Of a stretch of 64,000 nt of DNA, positions 23,480 to 35,201 are shown piece by piece. The DNA is taken from the NCBI GenBank assembly GCA_003254905.1, contig QANU01016882.1, positions 186,114 through 250,113 on the forward strand, given 5' to 3'. Numbering within the stretch: position 1 is the first letter of the stretch; each line of letters begins with the position of its first letter. This DNA comes from Nissolia schottii (taxonomy: Eukaryota; Streptophyta; Magnoliopsida; Fabales; Fabaceae). A program made the translations under genes and the position numbers. Below the pieces are notes generated by a model. It searched no databases, was not told the origin of the DNA, and saw only the letters and a list, made by a program, of their open reading frames with translations.

Positions 23480-25485
23480 CCTCTCTCCCATTCCCCTCCT
23501 TAGTGTCTTGCTGCTACTATTTTGGTTGCCAGGTTTGCTTCCCTTCTTAAACTCAATTGTCCCTTTTCTTAAATTCAATTGCCCAACAGAGATACTGCAC
23601 ACCAATCCAATGAATGAAAAAGAAACTGCCCTTCAATACCACAGTGAAGCGCAAGTGACAATCCCCACACTGAAATCAATAACCAATGTAAGTGATTTGA
23701 TACATCACAATCACAGCATCAAACCTCAAAATAAGTTGTTGTCATGGGTGTCCAAGAGCCCAACGAAAATATGTCATCCAACATGTCCACAAAATTCTCC
23801 CAATATTCCTACCATTGATCAATTAAGAATTTTATTTACATAGATTTTTTTTATATAACCATAAAAATATTATTGAAAACATAAATGGAGATAGAAGATT
23901 CAGCTTCTTGCAATGAAAGAGGTTGAGAGAACCAGAGAAGAAAAAAAATTGAAAAACATCAGTCATGTTGGGTTATGAATTTAAGAGAGGCAGCAAGAAT
24001 AAACTAGACTAACAGTATATGAGAGAAAGAAAGGTGTCGATGAGTGAGAGTGAAATGGCTGAGGAACAGCAGCATTGTAGAGAGATAGGAGAGGCAGCGT
24101 AAAGCGGAACAGAGAGAAAGAGGTCACATGATCAGTTAGTATAAAAATCATGTGAGTTACTAATTCTATCTTTTAATCTTGGTCGTTCCTTTTAATCCAA
24201 TGGTTATTATTGTATCTTCGCATTTCTCATCATAAGCCACCTTTCTCATGTGAGTCATCCCCTATATATATATATATATATGGAATTAAACACCTCTATG
24301 GCCTAAAGTTAACTAGACAGTGAAAGGAACTCACAAACTAAAACAGGAACTGCCAGTGCGATCTTTCCCACATCCTCATCTGTTTGCATTATCTTCTTTA
24401 TCCGAGCCTGCAAATTAATGTTTTTATCACATAACATGTTCTTTTTAAATGTTTGACTCTTTAAGATACTTAATAGACAAGTAGAACAATTTAAATGTTA
24501 TGTCATGTATGGATACAAAAATTTCATAAATTTCCTATGACAAGTATCTAATTACTCGATCAGGTTAGGAAAAAAAATATATTAAAGAGTCCAATACAAG
24601 GAATTCAAACCTCAACCCAAAACCACTGTCTACAAAATTCGCATTTGGTAAGTTTGAACCCACAGAAATGAAAATTCAAGAACAGAACAAATTAATATCT
24701 CTTCATTTTTTACCCAGCAGAAAAAAATATGCACTCACATCAAGTAAATACCAAAAAAAACATAAAAGTCTTGCTGATGTCACTGCCATTCAATGTTAGA
24801 GTAGCTGCCGTTTGTTGCCAACGGCGAGGCATCTGGGCGTCACTGTGGATGGGGGTGGGTCACCACCGTCCTTTACGGAGATGTGTGGTGGTAGTGAGTC
24901 ATTCAAGTTGGTAGCAACTGTAATTGTGGTCATTCTGGAAGTAGGTATCCAATAGAATGGTCTAGGTTAGGATGAATGAGAAAAGAGGTGAAGGGTGATT
25001 TTCCATGACAACCGTACCCAACAGTATTCACCCCTTACACAATTTATTTTTTCCAGAATTTTTGTTTTGGGTACGTACCCGAGTAACTTAATCTAAAAAA
25101 TAAAAAAATAAAAAAACTAATCCAACCACATAATGCCAAATTAATCTCCCAAAAAAAAAAAACTTAAACTCCAATAATTCAAATTAAGCCAAGAAAGTAA
25201 CATCATACAGCACCATAATACCCACATCCCTGTGAACCCATCTACTTCAATCAACCACCATGAAGCTAAACAAATAAATCCCAGAGAATATACTAAATCA
25301 TAATTATTATATACCCACTATGTAATCCCAGATATTATAGTTCAATTACCATCAGCCATTTTTTTTTAAGAAGTAACATTCAATCAAAATTAGAAAAAAA
25401 AAATTAACCAAAGATCAAAACTTTACAAACAGAAAGCAAAAAAATCACTCACTGCAGGAAAACGGGTATCAAGCTTCTTCTTCAT
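19110..25485 (-). CDS. NC2A: NC2-alpha / DRAP1-type corepressor (histone fold)
   Basis: This is the plant homologue of Dr1-associated protein 1. It pairs with NC2-beta/Dr1 through a histone fold and represses TBP-driven transcription in the nucleus. Six exons read in phase: 25,485-25,453 ([11 protein letters not shown]), 24,407-24,335 ([22 protein letters not shown]), 23,171-23,078 ([17 protein letters not shown] to MNSLHL), 20,759-20,631 ([25 protein letters not shown]), 20,534-20,477 ([14 protein letters not shown]) and 19,598-19,110. They total 876 bp, or 291 aa. The histone fold covers about residues 7-90. The last exon has an RG-rich tract ([15 protein letters not shown]), then [19 protein letters not shown] and an acidic end [11 protein letters not shown]. 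All splice sites are GT-AG and there are no stops, so the gene looks functional. Its introns hold a 1-kb TIR element and local duplications. Confidence 0.93.
20085..20158. repeat. Short inverted repeat (hairpin) in NC2-alpha intron 5
   Basis: CACCCTCTCACAACACATTATGGAGCTC is mirrored by GAGCCCCATAATGTATTGTGAGGGGGATG about 20 bp further on. It can fold as a hairpin and is probably the centre or remnant of a foldback MITE. Confidence 0.6.
21428..21505. repeat. Two exact-length tandem units of 39 bp
   Basis: Units 21,428-21,466 and 21,467-21,505 (AGCAGTACCAACATTTA, then TTGGTACAAGTGGTTCCACA) differ at only two positions. They lie in intron 3 of the NC2-alpha gene. Confidence 0.9.
21945..21977. 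repeat. (GT)n microsatellite
   Basis: About 16 TG units in NC2-alpha intron 3. Confidence 0.9.
22120..22525. repeat. Diverged direct duplication, about 245 bp apart
   Basis: A block at about 22,120-22,280 (AAATATACTGCAGC, AATAAGAAGATT, TTGGAAGTAAA, GCCAAGTACCCA, CTAGCTTAACT) recurs in the same order at about 22,380-22,525 (AAATATATTGCAGC, AATAAGAAGATT, TTGGAAGTAAA, GCCAAGTGCCCA, TAGCTAAACTT). It is an old local duplication in NC2-alpha intron 3. Confidence 0.65.
23224..24262. mobile_element. TIR element, 1.04 kb, in NC2-alpha intron 2
   Basis: Inverted termini of roughly 120 bp: GGGGATGACTCACGTGA at 23,224, then GGTGGCTTATGGTGAGAAAT, is matched on the other strand by the right end (TGAGTCATCCCC ending at 24,262). 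The arms share blocks such as CAATAATAACC, AAAAGATA and AACTCACATGAT. The element lies between TA-rich flanks, so the target duplication cannot be fixed. No transposase is encoded. The inner 780 bp contain a (CT)n run and a 170-codon open stretch (23,331-23,843) without known motifs. Long TIRs suggest a Mutator-like non-autonomous element. Confidence 0.75.
23438..23476. repeat. (CT)n microsatellite
   Basis: About 18 TC units inside the TIR element. They produce the Leu-Ser run of the overlapping open frame. Confidence 0.9.
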
Positions 25486-25699
25486 GGTAACAGATTTTGG
25501 TCACTAAATTGGCATCAGACAAAGCAGAAGAGCGAGACCCAGAAAGTACAGTCGAAACCTTTGAACAAAAAGATTGCGCCCATCGTCAACAAGACGTAGT
25601 CTATGAAACTCATTTCAGATCCAAAGGCCACTCCCTCTGATTCATTCAATTCAACGAAAGAAAGAAAGGTGCCTCCGTGCGATTTTTGTTAAAGTAACA

Positions 25700-26044
25700 G
25701 ACCCGTGACGTAACATGTGGAACGACCCAGTAGCTGGAGGGCATCTTCACAGTCACTTGAAATTATCCTTTATAAAACCCGGCAAGCTTGGTCGGGTCGA
25801 CCTAGAATTCGATGACTTAGTCATGGGATCAAGTTAATTATTTTATTGGATCAACCATATTTTAAACTCTGTGTGACCTGGCCAGTTTACAAAAAAGCGT
25901 GTGACCTAGCTCAATTTAGAAGACTTGATTGAGTCTTTTTTTTAAATTGCAAAATGATGTCGTTTTAATAAAAAAAATAAAAAAGTAAAGAAAAATAGAA
26001 ATAACATTCAACGCTCACCTCGCTTAAGTTATTTCTCAATCATA
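25700..26044. other. Region upstream of NC2-alpha
   Basis: The promoter and 5' UTR of the NC2-alpha gene are expected from 25,486 to about 25,700. Beyond that the sequence is repetitive-looking (GACCTGGCC / GACCTAGCT motifs) with no gene and no clear element boundary. Confidence 0.4.
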
Positions 26045-26053
26045 ATATAAAAA

Positions 26054-26352
26054 AGAGTTAATTAAGTTTTTAGTCCCTGTAATATGAAAAAGTTTGGTTT
26101 TAGTCCCTCATGATAAGTTTTAGTCCCTGAAAAATGTGAAAATTTGATTTTGGTCCCTGTGGACGGTTGGTGATGGACGGTGATGTAGAAATGATCTCTG
26201 ATGACGGGTTAACTGATATGTCATCACCATCCATCACCAACCATCTACAGGGACCAAAATCAAATTTTCATATTTTATAGGGACTAAAACTTGTCATGAG
26301 GGACTAAAACCAAACTTTTTCATATTACAAGGACTAAAAACTTAATTAACCC
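26054..26352. mobile_element. Mutator-type MITE with near-perfect inverted arms
   Basis: The 299-bp foldback has a left arm (GTTAATTAAGTTTTTAGTCC, TTTGGTTTTAGTCCCTCATG) that is almost the exact reverse complement of its right arm (ending CTTAATTAACCC). The 9-bp direct repeat ATATAAAAA lies at 26,045-26,053 and 26,353-26,361. There is no coding capacity. The high arm identity suggests a fairly recent insertion. Confidence 0.85.
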
Positions 26353-26361
26353 ATATAAAAA

Positions 26362-27131
26362 TGTGTTTGTTTTATATTGACTAGAGATGTCTTGGGATCA
26401 AACACCTTATCTGAAATTTCATTATACCAAGTTTCATGAATTGATCAAGATTTTCTTAATGGATGAAACATTGAACCTCAATATGACCCCATGACTCTTT
26501 GGGCATAATTGTTATATGTATTGTTGTTATGTATTTGTGATTTAAAACTTGGTTTTGTTATATTTGAAATCAAACTTGTTATTTGTGATTTATGATCTTA
26601 AACTTGTATTGTTTATATATGCTATGAGATTAGAAGTTTGAACCATGTTTATATATTTTTAAGTCATTTTATGTTATGATGGATATTTAAATAAATACAT
26701 ATTATTTATTTGGACTTTTTTTTTTACTTTTTTAGGTGTTATATATATATATATATTTGGTTATATATTTATTTTTAGGTTCTTCCTTTGGTACCCATGT
26801 TTTTACAAGGATATCGATACCTCTTTATATTTCAACAGTTATGATTTACTTTCAAGTTTAAAATAATAAGTATTTAGAGTTAATGGGACACGTGATAGAT
26901 TCTTAGCCATAGATAATAGGATACCAATACCCTTGAATTTGATAGGGTACCAGAGTAATCCTCTTATTTTTATTATTATTTTATTTATATTCAAGTTAGC
27001 AAATAACCTAAAGACCCATTGGTTGAAACAGTGACCCAGTGACCTAATGCCCTAATGGGATGGCCATGTTTAATAACTATGTATAAAATAAAGAAGATGA
27101 AGGCTGGCCCCGTGTAGTTATGGACCAAATA
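26362..27131. other. AT-rich intergenic sequence
   Basis: Contains a short (AT)n run at about 26,741-26,757 and poly-T. No gene seen. Confidence 0.5.
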
Positions 27132-27886
27132 CATAGTTATCAAAATCGCGAGTTAACTCGTAAACTCGTACGAGTTTACAAGTTTAAGTAGTAAAATCGA
27201 GCTAACTCGCATGTAAACTCGTTTCTGGGTAAAATCGGGTAAACTCACATAAAATCGGGTAAAATCGAGGTAAACTCGCGAGTTTACCACAGGCAGGTGT
27301 TTTTTTTGTTTAATAGCTGCGCATGCAATCGTGCTCCGTAGTGCCATCATGCTTCGTTCCTAATCCATCGTATGTATTTTATCATTTTCTCAGAAATCTT
27401 TTCCACTAGGGTGTGTGACCTCTGCATCGCTATCTGTACTTTAGTGTTTTGGATTAGAGGCATTTTCGTCACCGAATTCTTTGTTGTCTGCTCAAAGCAG
27501 ACTACTTCTGTAAAAAATGAGTGACATTGTTCTTTATATACATTTGCTATGTTGGTTGCTCAATACACCATCTCTCTCTTGTGTTGATAGATTTTACTTG
27601 TCATTAAGTTTATGTGGAGGAGAATATGTTCTTGTTTAAACATATATATTATGTATTATCTATGAATTGAACTTAGAACTCTTATATTTAATTTTCATTA
27701 GTGCTTTGTTATGGAGTTAAAAGTATTTATGAATTTCAAGTTTTATTAAATATATTTTTGTAGCATAATAATTTTTTAAAATATTTTTTAATATTTTTTT
27801 AATAATAGGTAAACTTGTACGAGTTTACGATCCGAGTTTACGGAGGCTCCAAGAGTTTACTTAAACTCGCGAGTTTGATAACCATG
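27132..27886. mobile_element. Non-autonomous TIR element rich in CGAGTTTAC motifs
   Basis: The left end CATAGTTATCAAAATCGCGAG is mirrored by the right end CTCGCGAGTTTGATAACCATG. Both subterminal regions carry many copies of GTAAACTCG/CGAGTTTAC in both orientations (about ten on the left, about five on the right). No transposase is found in the 755 bp. The dense palindromic motifs resemble transposase-binding subterminal repeats. The superfamily is not certain and no target duplication was established. Confidence 0.65.
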
Positions 27887-27917
27887 GGTGCACGACATAA
27901 ATATATATATATATATA

Positions 27918-28110
27918 AGGGTTAAATATATTTTTAATCTCTTATAAATTTTAAATTTTATGTTTTACCTTTCATAAATTTTTTTGTTAAAAATGATCTC
28001 TCACAAATTTTTTGTATGGTTTTAGTCATCATTTTAAGTCGTTAACTGCTAACATGATAGTTATAAAATAGATCGTGAAAAAAGTCAATCATCTTATAAT
28101 GGCTGACCGC
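27918..28110. mobile_element. Half of a foldback MITE
   Basis: GGGTTAAATATATTTTTAATCTC, then GGTTTTAGTCATCATTTTAAGTCGTTAACTG, resembles one arm of a Mutator-type foldback MITE of the kind at 26,054. The opposite arm is missing. Confidence 0.4.
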
Positions 28111-28589
28111 TAAGGAGCACTAAGCTGTGAGCTCTTGGCACCCTACGTGGAATCACTGCTTCCTCACGAGCAGAAGACGAGAGGGATAAAAGAAATAAAA
28201 GATAACTAGAGCGAAAAGTCCCGCAAGAGTGGGACGTCTCAAACTCTAGAGTGAATTAACAAGTCTAAACACTAACGAAGCTTTTATATATAGGGGAGGA
28301 GGAGACCCCATTTTATAGCTCTAATCGATGTGTGACTAATTCCCGATGTGCTGCAGCACTCCCTCGGCGCTGCAGCGCGCCCAACACTCGTCTCACCCGA
28401 AATGGACCTCTGCGAACATCATCTCGCCCAAAATGAGCTCCAAAAAGAACTTTTGTCTTCCCGTCCATCATCTCGCGCAAGACGTGCCCCTTTTTTTCCT
28501 AGGTTGTCACACTTATAAGAGTGGAGGGAGTAATTAATTTGCCAACTAACTTGTAGTGTTGAGCTTTACAATTAATTAATTATAGATAG
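28110..28589. other. Unclassified sequence
   Basis: Higher in G and C than its surroundings, with GCAGCACTCCCTCGGCGCTGC (hairpin-like) near 28,350. A short open frame at 28,346-28,537 has no recognisable motif. Possibly retroelement LTR sequence. Confidence 0.35.
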
Positions 28590-28592
28590 TTA

Positions 28593-28911
28593 AGCTTTGT
28601 TTGGGGGTTGGGTTTAGAAGGGAAGTAGAAGGAAATGGAGGATTTGTGTTGTCTGGGAGTTTTAATATAGGTAGAGCACAAGAACTAATTACCCCCATCT
28701 ATTGGCTAACTTAGTGTCCTCCGTCCCTCAAGAATAATAAGGGGTAGTATAGGAATATTCACCTGTTGTCCATTGACTACGCCTTTCCCAAAACCTTTCA
28801 TACTCGCCGTTTTATAATCCTCTAAAATGGGGAATTTTGTATTCTCTCAAACTAGACAATGACAAATCCTTTAAAAGCCTTTCATTTCCCTTCAAACTCC
28901 TAAACAAAGCC
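28593..28911. mobile_element. Tourist-like MITE (PIF/Harbinger type)
   Basis: The 319-bp element has inverted ends AGCTTTGTTTGG / CTAAACAAAGCC and is flanked by the 3-bp direct repeat TTA at 28,590-28,592 and 28,912-28,914. Inner arms (AAGGAAATGGAGG versus CCTTTCATTTCCCTTC) extend the inverted similarity. A TTA duplication and no coding capacity fit a Tourist-type MITE. It lies just downstream of the D5-like annexin. Confidence 0.7.
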
Positions 28912-29266
28912 TTAGAGAACAAACAATTTACTAGTTATAGTTGTAAGATTTCTTGTGAGTGGCAAGCTCGTAGTTTCAATAAATCTTATAATTGCATCCA
29001 ACCCATGATAACAACAGTCACATAATTCGAACCATCAGTACCAAGTTTTTTGTGTTATCTTGGAAAAGACATCAAGGTATAACAAACTTAAACAAAGTCA
29101 ATGTTGAATAACAAGTACACGATTTTAATTTCATCCTCCAATTTTGATTCTTATGAAATATAGGGGCAGCATATACTATAATACAGATTCTAGATCAGCA
29201 AATGTAATTTACTGGCAAGCCTAGAACACCATGAGAAGTGCTTGTTGTTGGGGTGTATGTATGATA

Positions 29267-32200
29267 TCACACTCCATTCGGACCTTTCCCAAGCAGAGTC
29301 ATCAAGAAGTCTCTGTAATCTCCTGAGGTATCACCGATGACGTCATCATCAAGACTAGATTTGTACATGTTAGCATACTCGAATCTGACTTTCAACAGGT
29401 CAATTTCAGCTCGAGTTACAATTCCTCTATTGAGAGAATCTTCGTCAGTTCCAAGCCCAAGAATAGAATCTCTTACAACCTGTTGATGGATGTATTCAAG
29501 AGAAATGAGATTTGAAAATAATGTGATGTATAATCTTGATACAGTTTGACAGAAATTAGAGTAAGGAAAATGTTTTAAGTCAGAAATATTTGTCAAAATT
29601 GTTAACTAGAATGATATGATATTCTAATTAAGCGGTCCATGTCATTTCATTCCATTTGATTCGCTCTATTTTTTTTTTATGGTTGTGTCACATTACTCTT
29701 AGATTAAATACCCACTTTGATCCTCTTGAAGATATAAGTGGTATCATTGAATCAATTTGCTTATCCCATGAAAAATAAAAGATTATCTTTGTTGAATATT
29801 GATATCATATCTTTATTATTGGATGTTATTCTGTATATTACTAATTAGGATCTTTATAATCTTTTTTTTTTTTTTATAGAGATCTTATAGGTTGTCTATA
29901 TTAAAAGAAACTTATTTCTTTCCTTATTTACTAGAAATATGATCAGATCATGATCTGACTTAATTGTATCATTGACCTATTTAAGTGGGCTTCAATATTC
30001 AGTAAAAGAATAATATCTCATTATACATGGGACAAGAAGCAGCAATCTGAACCTGTGCTACCACTCAGTTTCCATGGCAGAAAAGAGTGGAAAAACATAA
30101 GGAGAGGAGGCTAGCGGCGTAGCCCTAGCCAACCCAGTTGAAGGAACCTCCCTTCCCATCATCGGCCACAAACTAAATGGCCAGAACTACCCCCAATGGG
30201 CTAGAGCAGTCCAAATCTTCCTCCAAGGCAAAGGGAAGGAAGAATATAATTAATGATGCATAGAAAGCACCAGAAAAGAGGGAAGATGAGCTACGAAGAT
30301 GGAAGTTGGTGAACAACCTTGTGATGTCATGGCTACTAAACACAATGACCAATGAAATTGGAGAAGATTTCATGTGTTTCAACACGACACAAGAGACCTG
30401 GATTGCAGTAGAAGAAATGTATTCAAATATGAACAACACCTCTGCACTCTTTGAAATCAAAAGTCTCCTTCACGACTTGAAACAAGGTCATTCTACCGTT
30501 ATTGAGTATTTCAAATCGCTGACCCGTTATTGGCAGCAACTAGACATATAATGAGCAGATTGATTATAAGTGCCCAGAAGACAATAAATTGTACAAGCCA
30601 CTAATTGAAAAGGACCGTATATTCAAAATCCTTCTTGGACTGAATAGGAACCTTGAAAGGTATGCTAAGTTGTAAACCAATTGATACTCCAGTAGATCCA
30701 ACAACGAAAATTAGAGATGAGAAAGCCAAACCCACAACCGAGAAAGACTGGTACCTAGACATTGGCTTTGTTGTAAGTATGGTTAGTCGTTTCATGAACA
30801 ATCCCATCGAGCACCACATGAGAGCAGTTAACCCAATCCTTCAATACTTGAAGAGATCTCTCAGCAGAGGGCTACACTTTGGTAAAAACTGAAACAGGAA
30901 TATTGTAGTGTTTTACTGATGCTGATTGGGTTGGATCAATCACTAACAAAAAATCCACACCTGGATATTGCTCATTTATATAGGGCAATTTGGTCACATG
31001 GAGAAGTAAGAAACAACATGTTGTTGATAGAAGCAGTGCTGACGCCGAATTTAGAGCCTTGTCCCATGGCATCTGTGAAGGAATGCGGCTCTAGAGAATG
31101 CTCACAAAATTGGGGTTCACTTCGGATGACCCTATGAAGATTCTTTGTGACAAAAAAGTTACTCTCTATATTGGGAAGAATCCAGTACTTCATGATAGGA
31201 CTAAATATGTGGAGATTGATCGTCATTTTATGCACCACTAAATCTTGCGTCTCAAGCATTTCTTTTGTATTCTTCTTTTTTTGATATATAAAAATTAGTT
31301 AAAAAATTATCCTAAGACAAAGACAATTTTAAGTTTTATGATTTCGTCTCCTTCTCCAAACATGTTTCTGTCTCATTGTCTCTGTATTTTCTGTCCCGAG
31401 ATGCTTATAAAACACTGCCAAAGAGAACCAACCATTTTGGTGTATTTATTACTATCAAAGGACCAAAGATGACATTGTATCTTTTGGGGATCAAACTAGA
31501 TGTTTATTCAAGAAACCCGTATAGTACCCAGACAGAGAAAGAGGTAGAAAATTGAGAGAAACTATATCTTCATGTTATATTGCAATGCCAGAAATCATAT
31601 TTGACCACACTTCCCAATAAAAAGTTCCTAGTAGATGGCGGTGAAAATTAGTTAATTGGCAATGCATGCTACGAACAACGTATTCATTCACAATGCATGA
31701 AAAAAAAAAGAAAAAGAGTTAAACTGATGCAATTCCATGATGCCAGCTGTACAAATTTTAACATGAAAAGTTCAAGAACTACTAGTCACTGATTTTCTAT
31801 ATAGCAACTAATGTTCAAAGTAATGATATAACTTGGAACGACAATTCGTGGAAAGGGGCTTAACAACAAAAAATTGGCAGTTTCTGTTCTACCTTAGTTT
31901 ACATGGCTGGCTCTGGAATAGTAGAATAGCAGATGTTAAATACATCTTGAAATTTGATTAGTAGATTATAATGTTTCGATGGCTTAGCATGAAAAAGAAT
32001 TTCTATTTAAATTTTCCACTTAATAATGTATTAATTATTTGGGTCACAAGAAGTCATCTGTGAGAAGAAAATTACCTTCGCAAAATGTTTCTCGGGGCAT
32101 TCTATGCACCACACTACCATATTTAATAGAGATTCCAAGTCGCCTTTACCACAAATCTTTATGTCCTGTAATGAAAATCATCCAAATTTGAAACGGATAA

Positions 32201-35200
32201 ATACAAGATATTGTCACATGATCACAGTAGTAACTGCTGTTTTTGACATCAAGTACGTTTAACTTTTCTCCAAACAAGCGACATGATATAATTCCCTAGA
32301 AATGTAAAATGTAAAATTTTAAAGTATTTTGTCAATTAAAGAACAAAACCTGTTCCAGTGTATTCCCATAGAGTTGCTTGTAGCATGCAAAAGTTTCACG
32401 GAGCTGGAAAACATTCCTGGTGCCAAGTATCCAAACGATGTGATCATCATCTAATTGCTTGGTCTTGATGGCTTCATGTAGTTTTGATGCCTCAGCCTTG
32501 GCAACCTCCAAATTTGCAGTCACTTTATCATACCTGTAGGAGCTCACTAGGCCCACTAAAAGCTGCACAATAACCGCATTCCGTTTCCAGAAGGAAAATC
32601 ATAGACAAATTGGATATTAAATGTGACAATGACTCAAGAACTCAAAATAAGGTATTTGAAACACAATCCATGAGCCTCAAATATCTGTAATACTTATCTT
32701 CAAATTTAAAGCCTTAATTTGAAGGTTCAAATCACACTCGATTCTTTTTTTTAGGAAAAAAAAGTGTTTATCAAGTAGTATCTTAAAAGCTTTGATTCTT
32801 CGAGAACATTATTAGATTGGTGAAGGAAAATACATGTCCCCAAAAATGGTATGAGGTGTTTGGAAATGGTTGAAGTAGTTGAATAACAGGAACACTAAAG
32901 GTGAAACTGATTTATCTGATATTATGGATGACTAGTTTGGTAGGGACCATTTTTGTTTTTGTGGGTTGGGCTGGTATTGAATATGTTTCCAAGAACCATC
33001 ACTCCCAAAAGTTTAAGCGGATGATCCTTGCTTGGTTTGTGTTGGCATTCTTTTGGTGGCTGACTGATGTTTGTTTTTTATCTTCTGTTGGCCTTTTGGC
33101 TTTGCTCACTTCCTGCTTGCGGGTGATTGGTGGTGAGTTTTACCTATCTAAAACGAAAAAGTTTATGAAAGGGTCTACTAATGGATTGACCAACCTATTC
33201 TGTGATACTTTTTTCACCCTAGTTTTATTTTGTGTTACTATGCATCATTGTCCATAGTTTTCATAATCGGCTACTTAAACGAAGGTGTAAACACAATAAA
33301 ACTTAGTTTTAAATCGTAGTACTGAGGACTTTGGATCCTTATGGACACATTTATATATCAAATACACTTCTTTTTTTTCTTTTTCTATCAAGAAACGTTA
33401 TGTTCTTACCTTTATGAGGGGCTGAGAAGCAGAGGCTACAATGTCCTCCTCAAGCGAGCAATCGAAAAGAGAGCAGTAAGCCTGGCGCACCGCCATCAGA
33501 TGGTTTGGTGTCGAAGCGCATGCTATTTCAACCAGAACCTGTAGTTGTTTAATCCCCTTCTTCTTAGCCTTCAACGCATCCCTTGCCAGCTTTGCATGCC
33601 TCTCTGGGGGATCGCTAGTCCAGAGAATTACAGCATTCTGTTACAAATCTCACAATTCACAAGTCTGAGTTGCAGTATTGCATGGTTACTTTAGAAAAAT
33701 GGCATGAAATTTAACAATCTAATGAACTTCTCCACTGTTTTGACCACACAACTGCAAGACTGAACTGAAGGATATATTTCCTTGGGCACTGTAATTAATA
33801 TCTTGAAGGCAGATTAATATGCACCTAAATCAGAGTTCTATTATTGGCATGAATCTGCATTGGGACACAGGCAAGCAAATATCATTTCCCACTAACTTGG
33901 TATATACCCATTTATCTTTCATTTGCTGCTCTTGTTCAGAACATTTCTATTTTACATACATATAGAAACCCTCACATACAAATAGATTATGTGGGCTTAA
34001 GCTCCCCTCCGAGAGAAACAATAAAAGTCATTAAGGTTATGTGCCCAGTTAAATGAGGATTTTATGTACGATCACCCCTTATTATTATCTATGTTTAATT
34101 CAGTTGATTAAGAAGTTCAAATAGTGTCAACCAATTAGGAACATGTTTAATCAAAGCTAGTGTGTGTGCACGTCAAGTGAGATACAGTGAATAGAGAGCT
34201 TCGCTCCCTCAGCGTTTTCTTTCCAGTACCAGCCTGCAGCTATTGGTGAAAATGAGTAGTATATCAAACTAGCATAATAAAATTGAAGTCCAAAGTAAGG
34301 AATAAAACACGATTGATCAATTTGTACAAACGAAAAACGGCAGTAAAAAATTAGCACAAGCAATCACTATATCAGTTGATAACCGTTTCTTGAAAAATAA
34401 AAAGGTAAAAGAGCACAACAAAGTGATGGAAAGGAAGCAGGCTTCATACTCTAAAATCACCAGAGAGTTCAGAATGGAGGCTATCAATGAGGGATTCATT
34501 GTAAAGCTGCTGATAAGTTTCTCTGATTTCCTTCAATTGCCTCGCATTACGGTGTCCTAATACCAAGATTAACGCCTTCTCATCTGTCCCAAATCCTGCA
34601 CTCATTTTCCCATAACCATCATCTTCAACAATCATCCAATACAGAGAACAACACTATACACATTACCATATACCAAGATAGGGATCCAGAAGGCAGAAAC
34701 ATGGAGCCTGTTTACTTTCAGTTATAATTCCCTATTTTCAGTAACGATTATCTTTTTTAATTTTCACTATTAGCTTGACACAAAGGACAATATCACCAAT
34801 GTCACACGAACGGAATTCCTGGCAATTTTAATATTATAAAAATAAATAAATAAAAAGGTCTGAAATCAAGCATTTAGCCTCAGCTGTTACATTCCATTGG
34901 AAGGATTAAAAGGAAAAATAGACAAAAACAGAAAACCTTAGGGAGTTTCATGATTACAAATTATACAACAGATGTTTGTTGAAAACCATTTAATAAAAAT
35001 GTGAAAATATAAAATAAAATATAAGTAAGTTTCTTAACATAATTATCACTGAGCAAATTCAGCACAAAATAGAGAATACGAAGAGAAGAGAACCCAATTC
35101 ATGTTTCATCATTAATATCTCAGACCTTTGAAAGCCCTTCTGAGCCGTTGACAATCCTCGGTGGGAGAAGGAACAACCTCTGGCACTCTCAATGAAGCCA

Positions 35201-35201
35201 T
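29267..35201 (-). CDS. ANN5: Annexin, D5-like
   Basis: This is a calcium-dependent phospholipid-binding protein of the plant annexin family, closest to Arabidopsis annexin 5 as recognised from sequence. Six exons read in phase: 35,201-35,126, 34,595-34,450, 33,637-33,410, 32,562-32,350, 32,165-32,076 and 29,479-29,267. They total 966 bp, or 321 aa, against about 315 usual. The N-terminus is MASLRVPEVVPSPTEDCQRL. Repeat 1 has the type II calcium loop GFGTDE (residues 26-31) and LGHRNARQ with the His40 equivalent. Repeat 4 has GLGTDE (259-264). Exon 3 ends SLEEDIVASASQPLIK and exon 4 starts LLVGLVSSYRYDK. No stops are present and all splice sites are GT-AG. The last intron (2.6 kb) carries an internally deleted copia element. 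Antiparallel to the D4-like annexin 12 kb away. Confidence 0.93.
30050..31260 (+). mobile_element. Internally deleted copia element in annexin intron 5
   Basis: Gag-like sequence begins at 30,074 (ATG, then PIIGHKLNGQNYPQWARAV at about 30,150-30,205). It continues at 30,303-30,551 with ETWIAVEEMYSNMNN and FEIKSLLHDLKQG. It then jumps within 100 bp to the C-terminal part of reverse transcriptase (SCKPIDTPVDPTTKI at about 30,665) and RNase H (FMNNPIEHHMRAV, ILQYLKRSLSRGLHF, TDADWVGS, to about 31,240). Protease, integrase and most of the RT are deleted, and the frames are broken. LTRs could not be delimited. It is antisense to the host annexin. Confidence 0.8.
31289..31416. mobile_element. Partial second copy of the small MITE
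   Basis: It shares blocks AAAATTATCC, CAATTTTAAG, CTCCAAACATGTTTCTGTC, CTCTGTATTTTCT and the terminal AAAACACT with the MITE at 14,931-15,155, in the same orientation. The left half is missing. It adjoins the right side of the copia fragment. Confidence 0.5.

Noticed and set aside
32901..33257. 118-codon hydrophobic open frame on the plus strand
   Set aside because: It lies within intron 3 of the D5-like annexin, antisense, with no family motif and AT-rich composition. More likely chance or decayed repeat than a gene.
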